Assembly: GCA_026390815.1 (NCBI GenBank) | Contig: JAPLFH010000043.1 | Span: 1-64,000, forward strand | Source of the DNA: Ignavibacteriales bacterium | Lineage (GTDB): Bacteria; Bacteroidota; Ignavibacteria; Ignavibacteriales; SURF-24 | Reading direction: 5' to 3' | Length of the DNA: 64,000 nt | In this document: positions 44,556 to 55,454 of the stretch, in pieces | How the letters are laid out: each line of letters starts with the position of its first letter | How positions within the stretch are numbered: the first letter of the stretch is position 1 | Program-made: the position numbers and the translations under genes | The notes under the pieces: model-generated | Databases searched by the model: none | Told to the model about the DNA's origin: nothing | Seen by the model: the letters and a program-made list of their open reading frames with translations, nothing else

Positions 44556-45254
44556 ATGAAAGTTTCTAAAAGAATTAAATCAGCAAAAGCAAAAGTAGAT
44601 TTAAAAAAAGATTATAATCTTGATGAAGCAGTCAAGAAATTAAAAGAAGTATCAAATGTTAAGTTTACTGAATCTTTGGACTGTGCAATTAGATTAGGTG
44701 TAGATCCTCGACACGCCGATCAAATGGTTAGAGGAACAGTGAGTTTACCAAATGGAACTGGAAAAGAAGTTAAAGTGTTAGTAGTTGCTAAAGGTTCAAA
44801 AGCTCAGGATGCACTTGATGCAGGAGCTGATTTTGCTGGGTTTGAAGAATATTTGGAAAAGATTAAAGGTGGATGGGCAGATATTGATGTAATTGTAGCT
44901 ACACCGGATGTGATGGCAGATTTAGGAAAACTTGGTAGAATATTAGGTCCAAAAGGATTGATGCCTAATCCTAAAAGTGGTACTGTTACTATGGATGTTG
45001 CTCAGGCAGTTAAAGAAGTTAAAGCTGGCAAAATAGAATTCAGAGTAGATAAAACCGGAATAATAAGTACTTCATTAGGTAAACTTTCGTTTCCGGAAGA
45101 TAAATTGGTTGAAAATGTAAGAGCATTTTTAACTACAATTATAAAAATGAAACCGTCTTCGGCAAAAGGACAATATGTTAAAAGCCTCTATCTTTCTACT
45201 ACAATGGGACCAGGCTTAAAAATTTCCCGCGATGAAGTGGCAATTATTAAATAA
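44556..45254 (+). CDS. rplA: Ribosomal protein L1
   Basis: 232 residues with the L1 signature around [20 protein letters not shown] and [15 protein letters not shown]. It forms the mobile L1 stalk at the E site and in many bacteria represses its own operon. The gap to rplJ (45255-45319) carries an AT-rich inverted repeat, ATAAATAAA / TTTATTTAT (45271-45297), which might act in L10-leader control. Confidence 0.97.
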   Translation: MKVSKRIKSAKAKVDLKKDYNLDEAVKKLKEVSNVKFTESLDCAIRLGVDPRHADQMVRGTVSLPNGTGKEVKVLVVAKGSKAQDALDAGADFAGFEEYLEKIKGGWADIDVIVATPDVMADLGKLGRILGPKGLMPNPKSGTVTMDVAQAVKEVKAGKIEFRVDKTGIISTSLGKLSFPEDKLVENVRAFLTTIIKMKPSSAKGQYVKSLYLSTTMGPGLKISRDEVAIIK

Positions 45255-45319
45255 GAATTTACGCACTCATATAAATAAATGCTTCTAGTTTATTTATTTA
45301 AAAATGATTTGGGAGAATA

Positions 45320-45841
45320 ATGGACAAATCAGAGAAAAACGAAATAATCTCTCAGATTAAAGAACTTATCAATAACTCCTCTGCCATTTATTTGGTAGAT
45401 TACAGCAAAATCAATGTAGAAGACATTAATCGTCTTCGAAAAGAATTTCGTAAAGAAGGAGTTAAATATAAAGTCTTTAAGAATACACTTTTCAAAAAAG
45501 CCTTAATCGAAATTCAAGGTTATGAAAAGTTTAATGATCTGTTAGTAGGAATGTCTGGTTTTGCATTTGCAAAAGATAATGCTACAGCACCGGCTAAAGT
45601 TATCAAGAAATTTTTTGATACTACCGGAAAATTTGCTCTTAAAGGTTGTTATATAGAAACTCAATTTTTCGAAGGAACGCAGCTTGATGTATTATCAACA
45701 CTGCCTACCAAAGCAGAAATAATTGCAGGAATTATTGGTAGTCTTAACTCTCCAGCATCTGGAGTAGTTGGTGCAATTGGCGCCGTAATCAGAGATCTCG
45801 TTAGTGTAATAGACGCTATCGAACAAAAAAAAGCAGCATAA
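45320..45841 (+). CDS. rplJ: Ribosomal protein L10
   Basis: 173 residues. N-terminal rRNA-binding domain (SAIYLVDYSKINVEDINRLR then YKVFKNTLFKKAL) and the C-terminal helix that holds L7/L12 dimers (VVGAIGAVIRDLVSVIDAIE). It is the base of the L12 stalk. rplL follows by 44 bp. Confidence 0.96.
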   Translation: MDKSEKNEIISQIKELINNSSAIYLVDYSKINVEDINRLRKEFRKEGVKYKVFKNTLFKKALIEIQGYEKFNDLLVGMSGFAFAKDNATAPAKVIKKFFDTTGKFALKGCYIETQFFEGTQLDVLSTLPTKAEIIAGIIGSLNSPASGVVGAIGAVIRDLVSVIDAIEQKKAA

Positions 45842-45885
45842 ATAAAATTTGTTGAACGGAAAAACAATTTCAGGAGAATATAAAA

Positions 45886-46266
45886 ATGTCAGAAAAAATT
45901 GCAGAACTTGTAGAGAAAATTAAAGGTTTAACTCTCTTAGAAGCATCTGAATTAAAGAAAGCACTTGAAGAAGAATTTGGTGTTACCGCAGCCGCTCCAA
46001 TGATGATGGGAGCAATGCCTACTGCTGCAGCCGCAGCAGCTCCAGTAGAAGAAAAAACTGAATTTGATGTAAATCTAATATCTGCTGGCGAAAAGAAAAT
46101 TAACGTAATTAAAGTTGTACGCGCTCATACCGGTTTAGGATTGAAAGAAGCAAAAGACTTAGTTGATGGTGCTCCAAAAACAGTTAAAGAAGCTGTTTCT
46201 AAAGATGAAGCTGAAAAACTTAAAAAAGAATTTGAAGAAGCTGGCGCAACAGTAGAGATTAAATAA
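45886..46266 (+). CDS. rplL: Ribosomal protein L7/L12
   Basis: 126 residues. The N-terminal dimer domain ([20 protein letters not shown]), Ala-rich hinge (about 35-55) and C-terminal factor-binding domain ([18 protein letters not shown]) are all present. It recruits EF-G and EF-Tu to the ribosome. A strong hairpin follows before rpoB. Confidence 0.97.
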   Translation: MSEKIAELVEKIKGLTLLEASELKKALEEEFGVTAAAPMMMGAMPTAAAAAAPVEEKTEFDVNLISAGEKKINVIKVVRAHTGLGLKEAKDLVDGAPKTVKEAVSKDEAEKLKKEFEEAGATVEIK

Positions 46267-46298
46267 TTTCAATACGTATTAGAAATTATCAGTTTTTG

Positions 46299-46346
46299 AA
46301 AAGTGACTTGTGGAAAATTCCGCTAAGTCACTTTTCTATCTTTTTT
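46299..46346 (+). terminator. rplL-rpoB attenuator/terminator hairpin
   Basis: AAAAGTGACTT pairs with AAGTCACTTTT, and the inner GTGGAA with TTCCGC, giving about 17 pairs with one bulge, followed by CTATCTTTTTT. It lies 33 nt after rplL. Partial termination here is the known way in other bacteria to lower rpoBC expression relative to ribosomal proteins. Confidence 0.8.
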
Positions 46347-46375
46347 GTAATTAACGTAGAAGAAAGGAAAATATA

Positions 46376-49300
46376 ATGGAGGCAAGATTGGATAATAAAA
46401 GAATTTCATTCTCACGTATTCCTTCTACGATTGATGTGCCCGATTTATTGGACATTCAATTACAATCTTTTGAAGATTTTTTGCAGATTAAAACCCCACC
46501 TTCAAAAAGATTGAACCAAGGATTACAGCAAGTATTCCTTGCTAACTTTCCAATCCTTGATAATAAAGAATTTTATCGCTTGGATTTTAACGAGTATTAC
46601 GTAGAGAAACCACGTTACTCTATTGAAGAATGTGAAGAAAGAGGATTAACTTTCTCTGCTCCACTCAAAGCTAAGTTACGTCTTTCTGCAAAAGATCCGG
46701 AAACAAACGAGTTTGTAAATTCTGTAGAACAGGAAGTTTATTTAGGTAACTTACCTTTTATGACAAACTACGGTACGTTTATTATTAACGGCGCAGAAAG
46801 AGTAGTTGTTACACAATTGCACCGGTCCCCAGGTGTTGCGTTTTCTCAAACGGTACATCCTAATGGAACACCAATTTACTCAGCACGTATAATTCCATTC
46901 AGAGGTTCCTGGGTTGAGTTTGCAACAGACATTAATAATATTTTATACGTTTATATAGATCGACGTAAAAAATTTCCTTCAACTACACTTCTTCGTGCAC
47001 TCGACTTTACAACTGATGAACAAATTTTAAATCTTTTTAACCTGATTGATAACGTTGAAGTAAAAAAAGTAAACGAAAGTTTTGTGGGTAGAATTGTTGC
47101 AGAAGATGTATTTGATATGACAACAGGTGAAATTTTCTTAACAAAAGATAATTCACTTACAGAAGAAGATGTTGAAAGACTTAAAGAATCAAGTATAAAA
47201 ACAGTTAAATTAATTAGTAATGAAACAAGTCCAGATCATGATCTTATATTAAATACGTTAAAGAAAGATCCAGCGCGTACAAAAGAAGAAGCATTATTTG
47301 CAATATATCGTCAGTTACGTTCTGGCGAAGCTCCGGATGTTGAAACAGCGGCAGGATTGATTGAAAAACTATTCTTTAATGACAAGCGATACGATCTAGG
47401 TGAGGTTGGACGTTTTAGAATGAATGATAAATTGAATTTGAAAATTCCATCCAATGTTACTGTTCTAACTGTTGATGATATTATTGCAATTATGCGCCAT
47501 ATTATGAAATTGAAAAATGGAAATTTTTCTATAGATGATATTGACCACTTAGGAAACAGAAGAGTTAGAACTGTTGGTGAACAGTTAGCCCAGCAATATA
47601 ATGTTGGTTTGGCAAGAATGGCGCGTACAATAAAAGAAAGAATGAATATGCGCGACTCAGAGAATTTCCAACCACAGGATTTAGTGAATGCCAGAACAAT
47701 CAGTAGTGTTATTAATGCTTTCTTTGGAACGAATCAATTATCTCAATTTATGGATCAAACAAATCCATTGGCAGAGCTAACACACAAACGAAGAATCTCT
47801 GCATTAGGACCTGGCGGTTTAACACGTGAGCGGGCAGGTTTCGAAGTTAGAGATGTTCACCATTCTCATTATGGCAGATTATGTCCGATTGAAACTCCAG
47901 AAGGTCCAAATATTGGTCTGATTTCTTCATTAACTATCTACTCAAGAGTAAATCGTTATGGATTTTTAGAAACACCTTACAGAAAGGTGATTAATAATAA
48001 AGTATCTATGGACGTAGAGTATTTAAGTGCAGATCAGGAAGACAATTTTACTATTGCTCAGGCAAATGCAGCAATAGATGAACAAGGTAAGTTTTTAAGT
48101 GAAAGGATAAAGTGTAGAAGTAAAGGTGACTTTCCAGTTGTTCTGCCAAGTCAGCTTCAGTATATGGATGTAGCTCCAGCACAGATTGTAAGTGCGGCGG
48201 CTGCTTTAATTCCATTCCTTGAGCATGACGATGCTAACCGTGCCTTGATGGGTTCGAATATGCAGCGCCAGGCAGTACCGCTTTTATCTCCTGAAGCTCC
48301 TATTGTTGGAACTGGATTAGAAGGTAAAGTTGCAAAAGATTCAAGAGCAGTTATAGTTGCCGAAGAAGATGGTGTTATAGAATATGTTGATGCTGAAAGA
48401 ATTATTGTTAAATATGATCTTAATCCAAATAGCCCGGAAGCATTAACCAGTTTTGATGATGAACGAAGAGTTGTATATAAACTTACAAAATTTGCTGGTA
48501 CTAACCAGGAAACTTCAATAAATCATAAACCAATTGTTAAAGAAAAACAAAAAGTAAAAAAAGGGGAAGCAATTGCAGACGGTGCTGCCGTTGACAAAGG
48601 TGAGCTTGCTTTAGGAAGAAATATTCTTGTAGCATTTATGCCATGGCGTGGTTATAACTTTGAAGATGCTATTGTTATAAGCGAACGTGTTGTTAAAGAA
48701 GATGTTTTCACCTCTATTCATATTGAAGAATTTGAATTGCAGGTTAGAGAAACAAAACGCGGTGAAGAAGAATTAACAAGAGATATTCCAAACGTAAGTG
48801 AAGAAGCAACAAAAAATTTAGATGAATATGGAATTATTAGAGTTGGTGCTGAAGTAAAAGAAGGTGATATTTTAATTGGTAAAATTACTCCAAAGGGAGA
48901 AACAGATCCTACTCCGGAAGAAAAATTGCTTAAAGCTATCTTTGGTGATAAAGCAGGTGATGTAAAAGATGCTTCTCTAAAAGCAACGCCGGGTTTAAAA
49001 GGTACAGTAATTAAAACAAGGCTCTTTAGTCGTAAGAAAAAAGAATCCGAATCTAAAAAAATTGAAAAGAAACAACTGGAAGTTCTTGAAAATAATTACA
49101 AGAAAGATACTGCAGAACATTATCAAAAATTGATTGAGAAGTTAACGAAAATTTGTCTTGGACAAACAGCATCTGGAATAAAAGATTTAGATGGGCATAT
49201 TGCTTTAAGAAGCGGCTCAACGATCAAAGAAAAAACATTTGCCGAAATGGAAGATGTAACAAAATTAGATTATACATTTGATTGGTTTGAAGCCAAAAAA

Positions 49301-50143
49301 TCAAATTCCTTAATAAAAAAACTCTACGAAAACTATTTCAATGTACTTTCTGATATTGAAGAAGAATATAAAAAAGAAAAGATTAAAATCCAGAGTGGAG
49401 ATGAACTACCACCAGGAATTGTTCAATTAGCAAAAGTTTACGTTGCAAAAAAACGAAAACTTTCTGTTGGCGATAAAATGGCTGGTAGACATGGTAATAA
49501 AGGTGTTGTCGCTAAAGTTGTACCAGCGGAGGATATGCCTTACCTGGAAGACGGAACTCCGGTAGATATTGTTCTAAATCCTCTTGGTGTACCATCCCGT
49601 ATGAACCTTGGACAGCTTTATGAAACCGCTCTCGGCTGGGTTGGTAAAAGATTGGGTGTTAGATTTACCACACCAATTTTTGATGGCGCCCGTGTTGAAG
49701 ATATTGAAGACTACTTAGCCCAGGCTGGATTGGAAAGTGGCAGCAAAACAACAATGTACGACGGACGAAGCGGTGAAAAATTTCACCAGAAAGTTACTTG
49801 CGGGTATATCTACATGATGAAGCTTGGACATATGGTTGACGATAAAATTCATGCTCGTTCGATTGGACCATACTCGCTTATTACTCAACAGCCGCTTGGT
49901 GGAAAAGCTCAGTTTGGTGGTCAGCGATTTGGTGAAATGGAAGTTTGGGCGCTTGAAGGTTACGGTGCTGCCCATATCCTACAAGAAATATTAACGATTA
50001 AAAGCGATGATGTTGCAGGAAGAGCAAAAGCATATGAAGCGATTGTGAAAGGTGAAAATCTTCAGAATCCAAATGTTCCTGAAGCCTTTAATGTGCTAAT
50101 TAAAGAAATGCAGGGTCTTGGCCTTGATATTAAAATTAATTAG
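46376..50143 (+). CDS. rpoB: RNA polymerase beta subunit
   Basis: 1255 residues. The rifampicin region QLSQFMDQTNPLAELTHKRR and RISALGPGGLTRERAGF carries the wild-type (sensitive) residues. HHSHYGRLCPIETPEGPNIG, GDKMAGRHGNKGVV and the C-terminal clamp (QPLGGKAQFGGQRFGEMEVW) are intact. ATG with GAAAGGAAA upstream. It pairs with rpoC after 39 bp. Confidence 0.98.
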   Translation: MEARLDNKRISFSRIPSTIDVPDLLDIQLQSFEDFLQIKTPPSKRLNQGLQQVFLANFPILDNKEFYRLDFNEYYVEKPRYSIEECEERGLTFSAPLKAKLRLSAKDPETNEFVNSVEQEVYLGNLPFMTNYGTFIINGAERVVVTQLHRSPGVAFSQTVHPNGTPIYSARIIPFRGSWVEFATDINNILYVYIDRRKKFPSTTLLRALDFTTDEQILNLFNLIDNVEVKKVNESFVGRIVAEDVFDMTTGEIFLTKDNSLTEEDVERLKESSIKTVKLISNETSPDHDLILNTLKKDPARTKEEALFAIYRQLRSGEAPDVETAAGLIEKLFFNDKRYDLGEVGRFRMNDKLNLKIPSNVTVLTVDDIIAIMRHIMKLKNGNFSIDDIDHLGNRRVRTVGEQLAQQYNVGLARMARTIKERMNMRDSENFQPQDLVNARTISSVINAFFGTNQLSQFMDQTNPLAELTHKRRISALGPGGLTRERAGFEVRDVHHSHYGRLCPIETPEGPNIGLISSLTIYSRVNRYGFLETPYRKVINNKVSMDVEYLSADQEDNFTIAQANAAIDEQGKFLSERIKCRSKGDFPVVLPSQLQYMDVAPAQIVSAAAALIPFLEHDDANRALMGSNMQRQAVPLLSPEAPIVGTGLEGKVAKDSRAVIVAEEDGVIEYVDAERIIVKYDLNPNSPEALTSFDDERRVVYKLTKFAGTNQETSINHKPIVKEKQKVKKGEAIADGAAVDKGELALGRNILVAFMPWRGYNFEDAIVISERVVKEDVFTSIHIEEFELQVRETKRGEEELTRDIPNVSEEATKNLDEYGIIRVGAEVKEGDILIGKITPKGETDPTPEEKLLKAIFGDKAGDVKDASLKATPGLKGTVIKTRLFSRKKKESESKKIEKKQLEVLENNYKKDTAEHYQKLIEKLTKICLGQTASGIKDLDGHIALRSGSTIKEKTFAEMEDVTKLDYTFDWFEAKKSNSLIKKLYENYFNVLSDIEEEYKKEKIKIQSGDELPPGIVQLAKVYVAKKRKLSVGDKMAGRHGNKGVVAKVVPAEDMPYLEDGTPVDIVLNPLGVPSRMNLGQLYETALGWVGKRLGVRFTTPIFDGARVEDIEDYLAQAGLESGSKTTMYDGRSGEKFHQKVTCGYIYMMKLGHMVDDKIHARSIGPYSLITQQPLGGKAQFGGQRFGEMEVWALEGYGAAHILQEILTIKSDDVAGRAKAYEAIVKGENLQNPNVPEAFNVLIKEMQGLGLDIKIN

Positions 50144-50182
50144 TTACATCAGATTTATTTTCACTAGAAAGGAGATTTAATA

Positions 50183-53100
50183 ATGCCATATAGAATGCAA
50201 GAAAATGCAGCGAAGACAATAGAAACAATTACTATTGGTTTAGCCAGTCCCGATGATATTTTGTCTCGCTCACACGGTGAAGTTACAAAACCAGAAACTA
50301 TCAATTATCGTTCATTCAGACCAGAAAAAGATGGTTTGTTTTGCGAGAAAATTTTTGGTCCGATTAAAGATTGGGAATGCCATTGCGGTAAATATAAAAG
50401 AATCCGTTACAAAGGAATTGTTTGCGATAGATGCGGAGTTGAAGTTACTCAGAAAGCAGTACGCCGCGAAAGGATGGGGCATATTGCCCTTGCAGTTCCG
50501 GTTGTACATATTTGGTTCTTCCGTTCTCTACCGTCTAAGATTGGTAATATAATTGGAATGACAACTAAAGAGTTGGAAAAAATTATATACTACGAATCTT
50601 ATGTTGTAATTAATCCAGGTCCTACAGGATTAAGCGCAAAAGATTTGATTTCAGAAGATCAATATTTTGAAATTCTTTATTCCCTTCCTGCCGGCAATGA
50701 AAAATTAGACGAGAACGACCCCAAAAAATTTGTTGCTAAAATTGGTGGTGAAGCCGTTAGAGAATTGCTAAAGAGATCCGATGTTGAAACACTATTTCAT
50801 CAATTAAGAGAACAATCCAAAGTAGAAACTTCACAGCAAAAGAAAGCTGATCTTTTAAAACGTTTACGAGTTCTAGAAGCTTTTAGAGAAGATGATATTA
50901 AACCGATGAATAAACCGGAATGGATGGTATTAAGTGTAGTTCCGGTAATTCCTCCAGAACTAAGACCATTAGTTCCGCTTGAAGGTGGAAGGTTTGCAAC
51001 AAGTGATTTGAATGATCTTTACAGAAGAGTGATTATTCGTAATAACAGATTAAAAAGATTAATTGATATAAAAGCACCGGAAGTAATTCTTCGTAATGAA
51101 AAACGAATGCTTCAGGAAGCAGTTGATGCACTCTTCGATAATTCAAGAAGAGGAAACGCAGTAAGAAGTGATAGCAACCGTCCGCTAAAATCGTTAAGCG
51201 ATATGCTTAAAGGTAAGCAAGGACGATTCCGCCAGAACTTATTAGGAAAAAGAGTTGATTATTCCGGTCGTTCTGTAATCGTCGTTGGTCCCGAGTTAAA
51301 ACTGCATCAATGTGGTTTACCAAAGGATATGGCAGTGGAATTATTCAAACCTTTTATCATTAGAAAATTGATCGAGAGAGGACATAATAAAACTGTTAAG
51401 AGTGCAAGAAAAGTTGTTGATAGAAAAGATCCGTTAATATGGGGAATTCTTGAAAACATAATTGAAGGACATCCGATCATGTTGAACCGTGCTCCAACGT
51501 TGCACAGGTTAGGCATTCAGGCGTTCCAGCCAATATTGATCGATGGAAAAGCAATTCAACTTCATCCAATGGTTTGTACTGCATTCAATGCCGATTTCGA
51601 TGGAGATCAAATGGCAGTGCACGTACCACTTTCTTATGAAGCACAGCTTGAAGCATCATTATTGATGTTAAGCAGCCATAATATTCTTTCACCACAAAAT
51701 GGAAATCCTATTGTTATCCCAACTCAAGATATCGTTTTAGGATGCTACTACCTTACAAAAGTTAAGGAAGGAGCTTATGGTGAAGGTTTAAGATTCAGTT
51801 CACCAGAGGAAGTTTTAATCGCTTATAACTCAAAAGCAGTGGATCTTCATGCAAAAATAAAAGTTAAATTTGATGGGAAAATTATCGACACCACAACGGG
51901 TAGAGTAATTTTTAATCAAATTGTTCCAAAGGAAATGGGTTTCTTAAACGAGTTGCTGATAAAGAAAATATTTAGTGGATTCATATACAAATTGTTCATC
52001 AAACTTGGAAACAAAGTTACTGCTAAATTCCTAGATGATTTGAAAGATTTAGGATTTAGATATGCAACTGCAGCAGGAATTTCTGTAAGCTTTTCAGATA
52101 TGATTGTGCCGGAAGAAAAAATTAAATTGATTGATGATTCCAATAAAAAGGTTGGTGCAATTCTAAACGAACATGAACAAGGTGTTATTACGGATGCTGA
52201 AAGATACAATAAGATTATCGACGTTTGGACTCATACAACAAATAACGTTGCAAAATCTTTGATGGAAAAATTGAAAACTGATCAACTTGGCTTTAATTCT
52301 CTTCATATGATGGTTGATTCTGGTGCAAGAGGTTCGCAGGAACAGGTTCGTCAATTGGCTGGTATGCGTGGATTAATGATGAAACCGCAAAAAAGTTTAA
52401 CTGGTCAATCTGGTGAAATTATTGAGAATCCAATCGTCGCAAATTTTAGAGAAGGATTATCAGTACTGGAATATTTTATCTCAACTCACGGTGCACGTAA
52501 AGGATTAGCTGATACTGCTCTTAAAACAGCTGATGCTGGTTATCTTACCAGAAGACTTTGCGATGTTGCGCAGGATGTAATTATTTCAGAAATAGATTGT
52601 GGTACCATCCGTGGTGTTGCAGTAACAGCTTTAAAGGACGTAGAACAAGAACGTGAACCATTATCAGAAAGAATAACCGGTCGTGTAGCGCAAGAAGATG
52701 TTTACGATCCACGCACCGATGAAATGATTGTTGAAGCTGGTCAATTGATTAATGAAGGTATCGCTGAAAAAATTGAAGACGCAAATATTGAATCAGTTTA
52801 TATTCGTACAGTTTTAACTTGCGAATCTAAACGCGGTGTTTGTGCAAAATGTTATGGTAGAAATTTAACAACTGGAAAACTGGTAGAAATTGGTGAGGCA
52901 ACTGGTATTATAGCTGCACAATCAATCGGTGAACCTGGTACGCAGCTTACATTAAGAACATTTCACCTTGGAGGTACTTCGTCACGTATTGCAAGTCAGT
53001 CCCAAGTAGAAACAAATGTTGAAGGAAAGGTTAGCTACGAAAAAGTTAATTTTGTTGAAAGAACTGATTTTTTTGGAAAAACTAAAGTTGTAATAGGAAG

Positions 53101-54463
53101 ACGTGGTTCAATAAATATTACGGATAAAGATAATAGGCAAATAAAGAAGTTTGATGTTCCTTATGGATCTGAGTTAATTGTAAATGATGGACAAGCAATC
53201 AAAAAAGGAATTCCTCTTTTCAATCACGATCCATATAACTCAGTAATTCTAACAGATATTGCGGGCAAAGTTACCTTTGTGGATTTAGTTGATGGTGTAA
53301 CCATGCAGCAAGTAACAGATGAACAGACTGGTCACGTGCAAAAAGTTGTTATTGAATCTAAAGATAAAACATTAACTCCGAGTATATTGATTACACCGGT
53401 TGAAGAAAAGACTGGCTCGCATAAATCACATGCAAAAGATTTTGAAGAAGGTAAAAAGATATTTAACATTCCCAATAGGGCATACATCTCTGTTGAAGAA
53501 GGAGAAGTAGTTCAAGCTGGAACAATCCTTGCAAAAATATCTAAACAAACTACAAAGACCAGAGATATTACAGGTGGGTTACCCCGTGTAACAGAATTAT
53601 TTGAAGCAAGAAGTCCGCATGATCCTGCCATAGTAGCAGAAATAGAAGGAATGGTTAAGTTCGGAGCAAGGAAAAAAGGCTCTAGGGAAATTATAATTAT
53701 TGCTCCAGATGGTTCTTACGAAAAAGTATATTCCGTTCCTTACGGTAAACATATTCTCGTTCAAGAAAGTGATGAAATTCCTGTAGGTGAAAAAATCACC
53801 GATGGACCAATCGATCCACATGATATTCTTAAAATTAAAGGAACTAATGCTGTTCAAGAATACTTAGTAAATGAAATACAGGATGTTTATCGTTTACAAG
53901 GTGTTAAAATAAATGATAAACACATTGAAATTATCGTTAGACAGATGTTACAAAAACTAAAAGTTGTGTCATCTGGTGATACAAGATTTATTGAAGAAGA
54001 TTACGTTGATAGAATTGAATTTAACACTGAAAATGATAAAATTAAAACGATGGTTTATATTACTGATCCAGGAGGATCCAAATTCAAAACCGGGCAACTT
54101 TTAACCAGGAATAAATTCAGAGAATTAAACATCGAATTACAACGAAAAAGTAAGAAATTGATCGAAGCAAGAGATGCGGAAGCTGCAACATTTGAACATG
54201 TTTTATTAGGAATTACCCAAGCTGCACTTTCGACAGATAGTTTCCTTTCTGCTGCTTCATTCCAGGAAACAACCAAAGTATTAACAAATGCCTCAATTGA
54301 AGCCAAAACAGATTATCTGATTGGCTTAAAGGAAAACGTTGTTATGGGTCATCAAATTCCGGCCGGCACTGGATTAAAGAAGTACAGAAACATCCTGCTT
54401 AAAGGAGAGGAAGTGGTAAAAGAAGCTGAACAAACTGAGGAAATAAAGGAAGTAGTAGTATAA
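50183..54463 (+). CDS. rpoC: RNA polymerase beta' subunit
   Basis: 1426 residues. N-terminal zinc ribbon ([20 protein letters not shown]), catalytic [15 protein letters not shown] with three Mg-binding Asp, trigger-loop region ending MTKG-like ([19 protein letters not shown]), and the second zinc site [16 protein letters not shown]. The C-terminus ends in an acidic tail ([14 protein letters not shown]). AGGAG 8 nt before the ATG. Confidence 0.98.
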   Translation: MPYRMQENAAKTIETITIGLASPDDILSRSHGEVTKPETINYRSFRPEKDGLFCEKIFGPIKDWECHCGKYKRIRYKGIVCDRCGVEVTQKAVRRERMGHIALAVPVVHIWFFRSLPSKIGNIIGMTTKELEKIIYYESYVVINPGPTGLSAKDLISEDQYFEILYSLPAGNEKLDENDPKKFVAKIGGEAVRELLKRSDVETLFHQLREQSKVETSQQKKADLLKRLRVLEAFREDDIKPMNKPEWMVLSVVPVIPPELRPLVPLEGGRFATSDLNDLYRRVIIRNNRLKRLIDIKAPEVILRNEKRMLQEAVDALFDNSRRGNAVRSDSNRPLKSLSDMLKGKQGRFRQNLLGKRVDYSGRSVIVVGPELKLHQCGLPKDMAVELFKPFIIRKLIERGHNKTVKSARKVVDRKDPLIWGILENIIEGHPIMLNRAPTLHRLGIQAFQPILIDGKAIQLHPMVCTAFNADFDGDQMAVHVPLSYEAQLEASLLMLSSHNILSPQNGNPIVIPTQDIVLGCYYLTKVKEGAYGEGLRFSSPEEVLIAYNSKAVDLHAKIKVKFDGKIIDTTTGRVIFNQIVPKEMGFLNELLIKKIFSGFIYKLFIKLGNKVTAKFLDDLKDLGFRYATAAGISVSFSDMIVPEEKIKLIDDSNKKVGAILNEHEQGVITDAERYNKIIDVWTHTTNNVAKSLMEKLKTDQLGFNSLHMMVDSGARGSQEQVRQLAGMRGLMMKPQKSLTGQSGEIIENPIVANFREGLSVLEYFISTHGARKGLADTALKTADAGYLTRRLCDVAQDVIISEIDCGTIRGVAVTALKDVEQEREPLSERITGRVAQEDVYDPRTDEMIVEAGQLINEGIAEKIEDANIESVYIRTVLTCESKRGVCAKCYGRNLTTGKLVEIGEATGIIAAQSIGEPGTQLTLRTFHLGGTSSRIASQSQVETNVEGKVSYEKVNFVERTDFFGKTKVVIGRRGSINITDKDNRQIKKFDVPYGSELIVNDGQAIKKGIPLFNHDPYNSVILTDIAGKVTFVDLVDGVTMQQVTDEQTGHVQKVVIESKDKTLTPSILITPVEEKTGSHKSHAKDFEEGKKIFNIPNRAYISVEEGEVVQAGTILAKISKQTTKTRDITGGLPRVTELFEARSPHDPAIVAEIEGMVKFGARKKGSREIIIIAPDGSYEKVYSVPYGKHILVQESDEIPVGEKITDGPIDPHDILKIKGTNAVQEYLVNEIQDVYRLQGVKINDKHIEIIVRQMLQKLKVVSSGDTRFIEEDYVDRIEFNTENDKIKTMVYITDPGGSKFKTGQLLTRNKFRELNIELQRKSKKLIEARDAEAATFEHVLLGITQAALSTDSFLSAASFQETTKVLTNASIEAKTDYLIGLKENVVMGHQIPAGTGLKKYRNILLKGEEVVKEAEQTEEIKEVVV

Positions 54464-54493
54464 AATAAATAATATCATTTAAATGATTAATAA

Positions 54494-54543
54494 AGGCGAC
54501 AGTTGCTTGACAATATAGGTTAATATAAATATATTTGTCGTCT
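54494..54543 (+). promoter_or_regulatory. Sigma-70-like promoter before rpsL, framed by an inverted repeat
   Basis: TTGACA (54507-54512) and TATATT (54530-54535) are separated by 17 bp, a near-perfect housekeeping promoter, giving a start near 54542. AGGCGACA (54494-54501) and TGTCGTCT (54536-54543) form an inverted repeat that exactly brackets the two boxes and could be an operator. It allows rpsL-rpsG-fusA-tuf to be transcribed apart from rpoBC. Confidence 0.65.
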
Positions 54544-54579
54544 AAAATTTTTTAAAATTGAGTTTTAGGAGGATTTTTA

Positions 54580-54957
54580 GTGCCCACAATAAATCAGTTA
54601 GTTCGAAAAGGGCGTATTAGGATTTTATCGAAAAACAAAGCTCCTGCTCTTGAGGCTTGCCCTCAAAAACGAGGAGTTTGTACTAGAGTTTATACAACGA
54701 CACCTAAAAAACCAAATTCAGCTTTACGAAAAGTTGCAAGAGTTAGGTTAACAAATGGAATTGAAGTTACTGCTTATATTCCTGGCGAAGGACATAATTT
54801 GCAGGAACACTCAATAGTATTAATCAGAGGTGGTAGAGTAAAAGACTTACCAGGTGTTCGTTATCATATAATTCGTGGTACTTTAGATACAAGCGGTGTT
54901 GAAGATCGTAAAAAAGCTCGTTCTAAGTACGGAGCTAAAAAACCAAAAGCAAAATAA
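54580..54957 (+). CDS. rpsL: Ribosomal protein S12
   Basis: 125 residues from a GTG start with AGGAGG upstream. [20 protein letters not shown] and [20 protein letters not shown] hold the decoding-site lysines in the streptomycin-sensitive form; [17 protein letters not shown] is the second conserved loop. rpsG follows after 3 bp. Confidence 0.97.
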   Translation: MPTINQLVRKGRIRILSKNKAPALEACPQKRGVCTRVYTTTPKKPNSALRKVARVRLTNGIEVTAYIPGEGHNLQEHSIVLIRGGRVKDLPGVRYHIIRGTLDTSGVEDRKKARSKYGAKKPKAK

Positions 54958-54960
54958 AAT

Positions 54961-55428
54961 ATGAGAAAAAGAAGAGCCGAAAAAAGGTATATAAAGCCTG
55001 ATCCAAAATATAATGATTTAAATCTGGCAAAGTTTATCAATGCAATAATGTACGAAGGCAAAAAAAATGCCGCACGTCGTGTTGTTTATGAAGGATTTGA
55101 AATTATTGAAGAACGCACTAAAAAAGCAGCAATGGATGTATTTAATAGAGCGATAAATAATGTTCAACCTTATGTTGAAGTAAGAAGTAGAAGAGTTGGT
55201 GGTGCAACCTATCAAGTTCCAATGGAAGTTAGACCAGAAAGACGGTTGGCGTTAGCTTATCGTTGGATTAAAACCTACGCACGGGCTAGAAATGAAAAAT
55301 CCATGGCAGCTAAACTTGCCTCAGAATTGATTTCAGCTTCAAATGGAGAAGGTTCGTCAATTAAGAAGAAAGATGATACTCATAAAATGGCAGAAGCAAA
55401 TAAAGCATTTGCTCATTTCAAGTGGTAA
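54961..55428 (+). CDS. rpsG: Ribosomal protein S7
   Basis: 155 residues, MRKRRAEKRYIKPDPKYNDL at the N-terminus, RRVGGATYQVPMEVRPERR in the middle and HKMAEANKAFAHFKW at the end. It nucleates assembly of the 30S head. In E. coli it represses the str operon. Confidence 0.97.
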   Translation: MRKRRAEKRYIKPDPKYNDLNLAKFINAIMYEGKKNAARRVVYEGFEIIEERTKKAAMDVFNRAINNVQPYVEVRSRRVGGATYQVPMEVRPERRLALAYRWIKTYARARNEKSMAAKLASELISASNGEGSSIKKKDDTHKMAEANKAFAHFKW

Positions 55429-55454
55429 TGGAGAAAGGGAAATAAGTATTTAGT

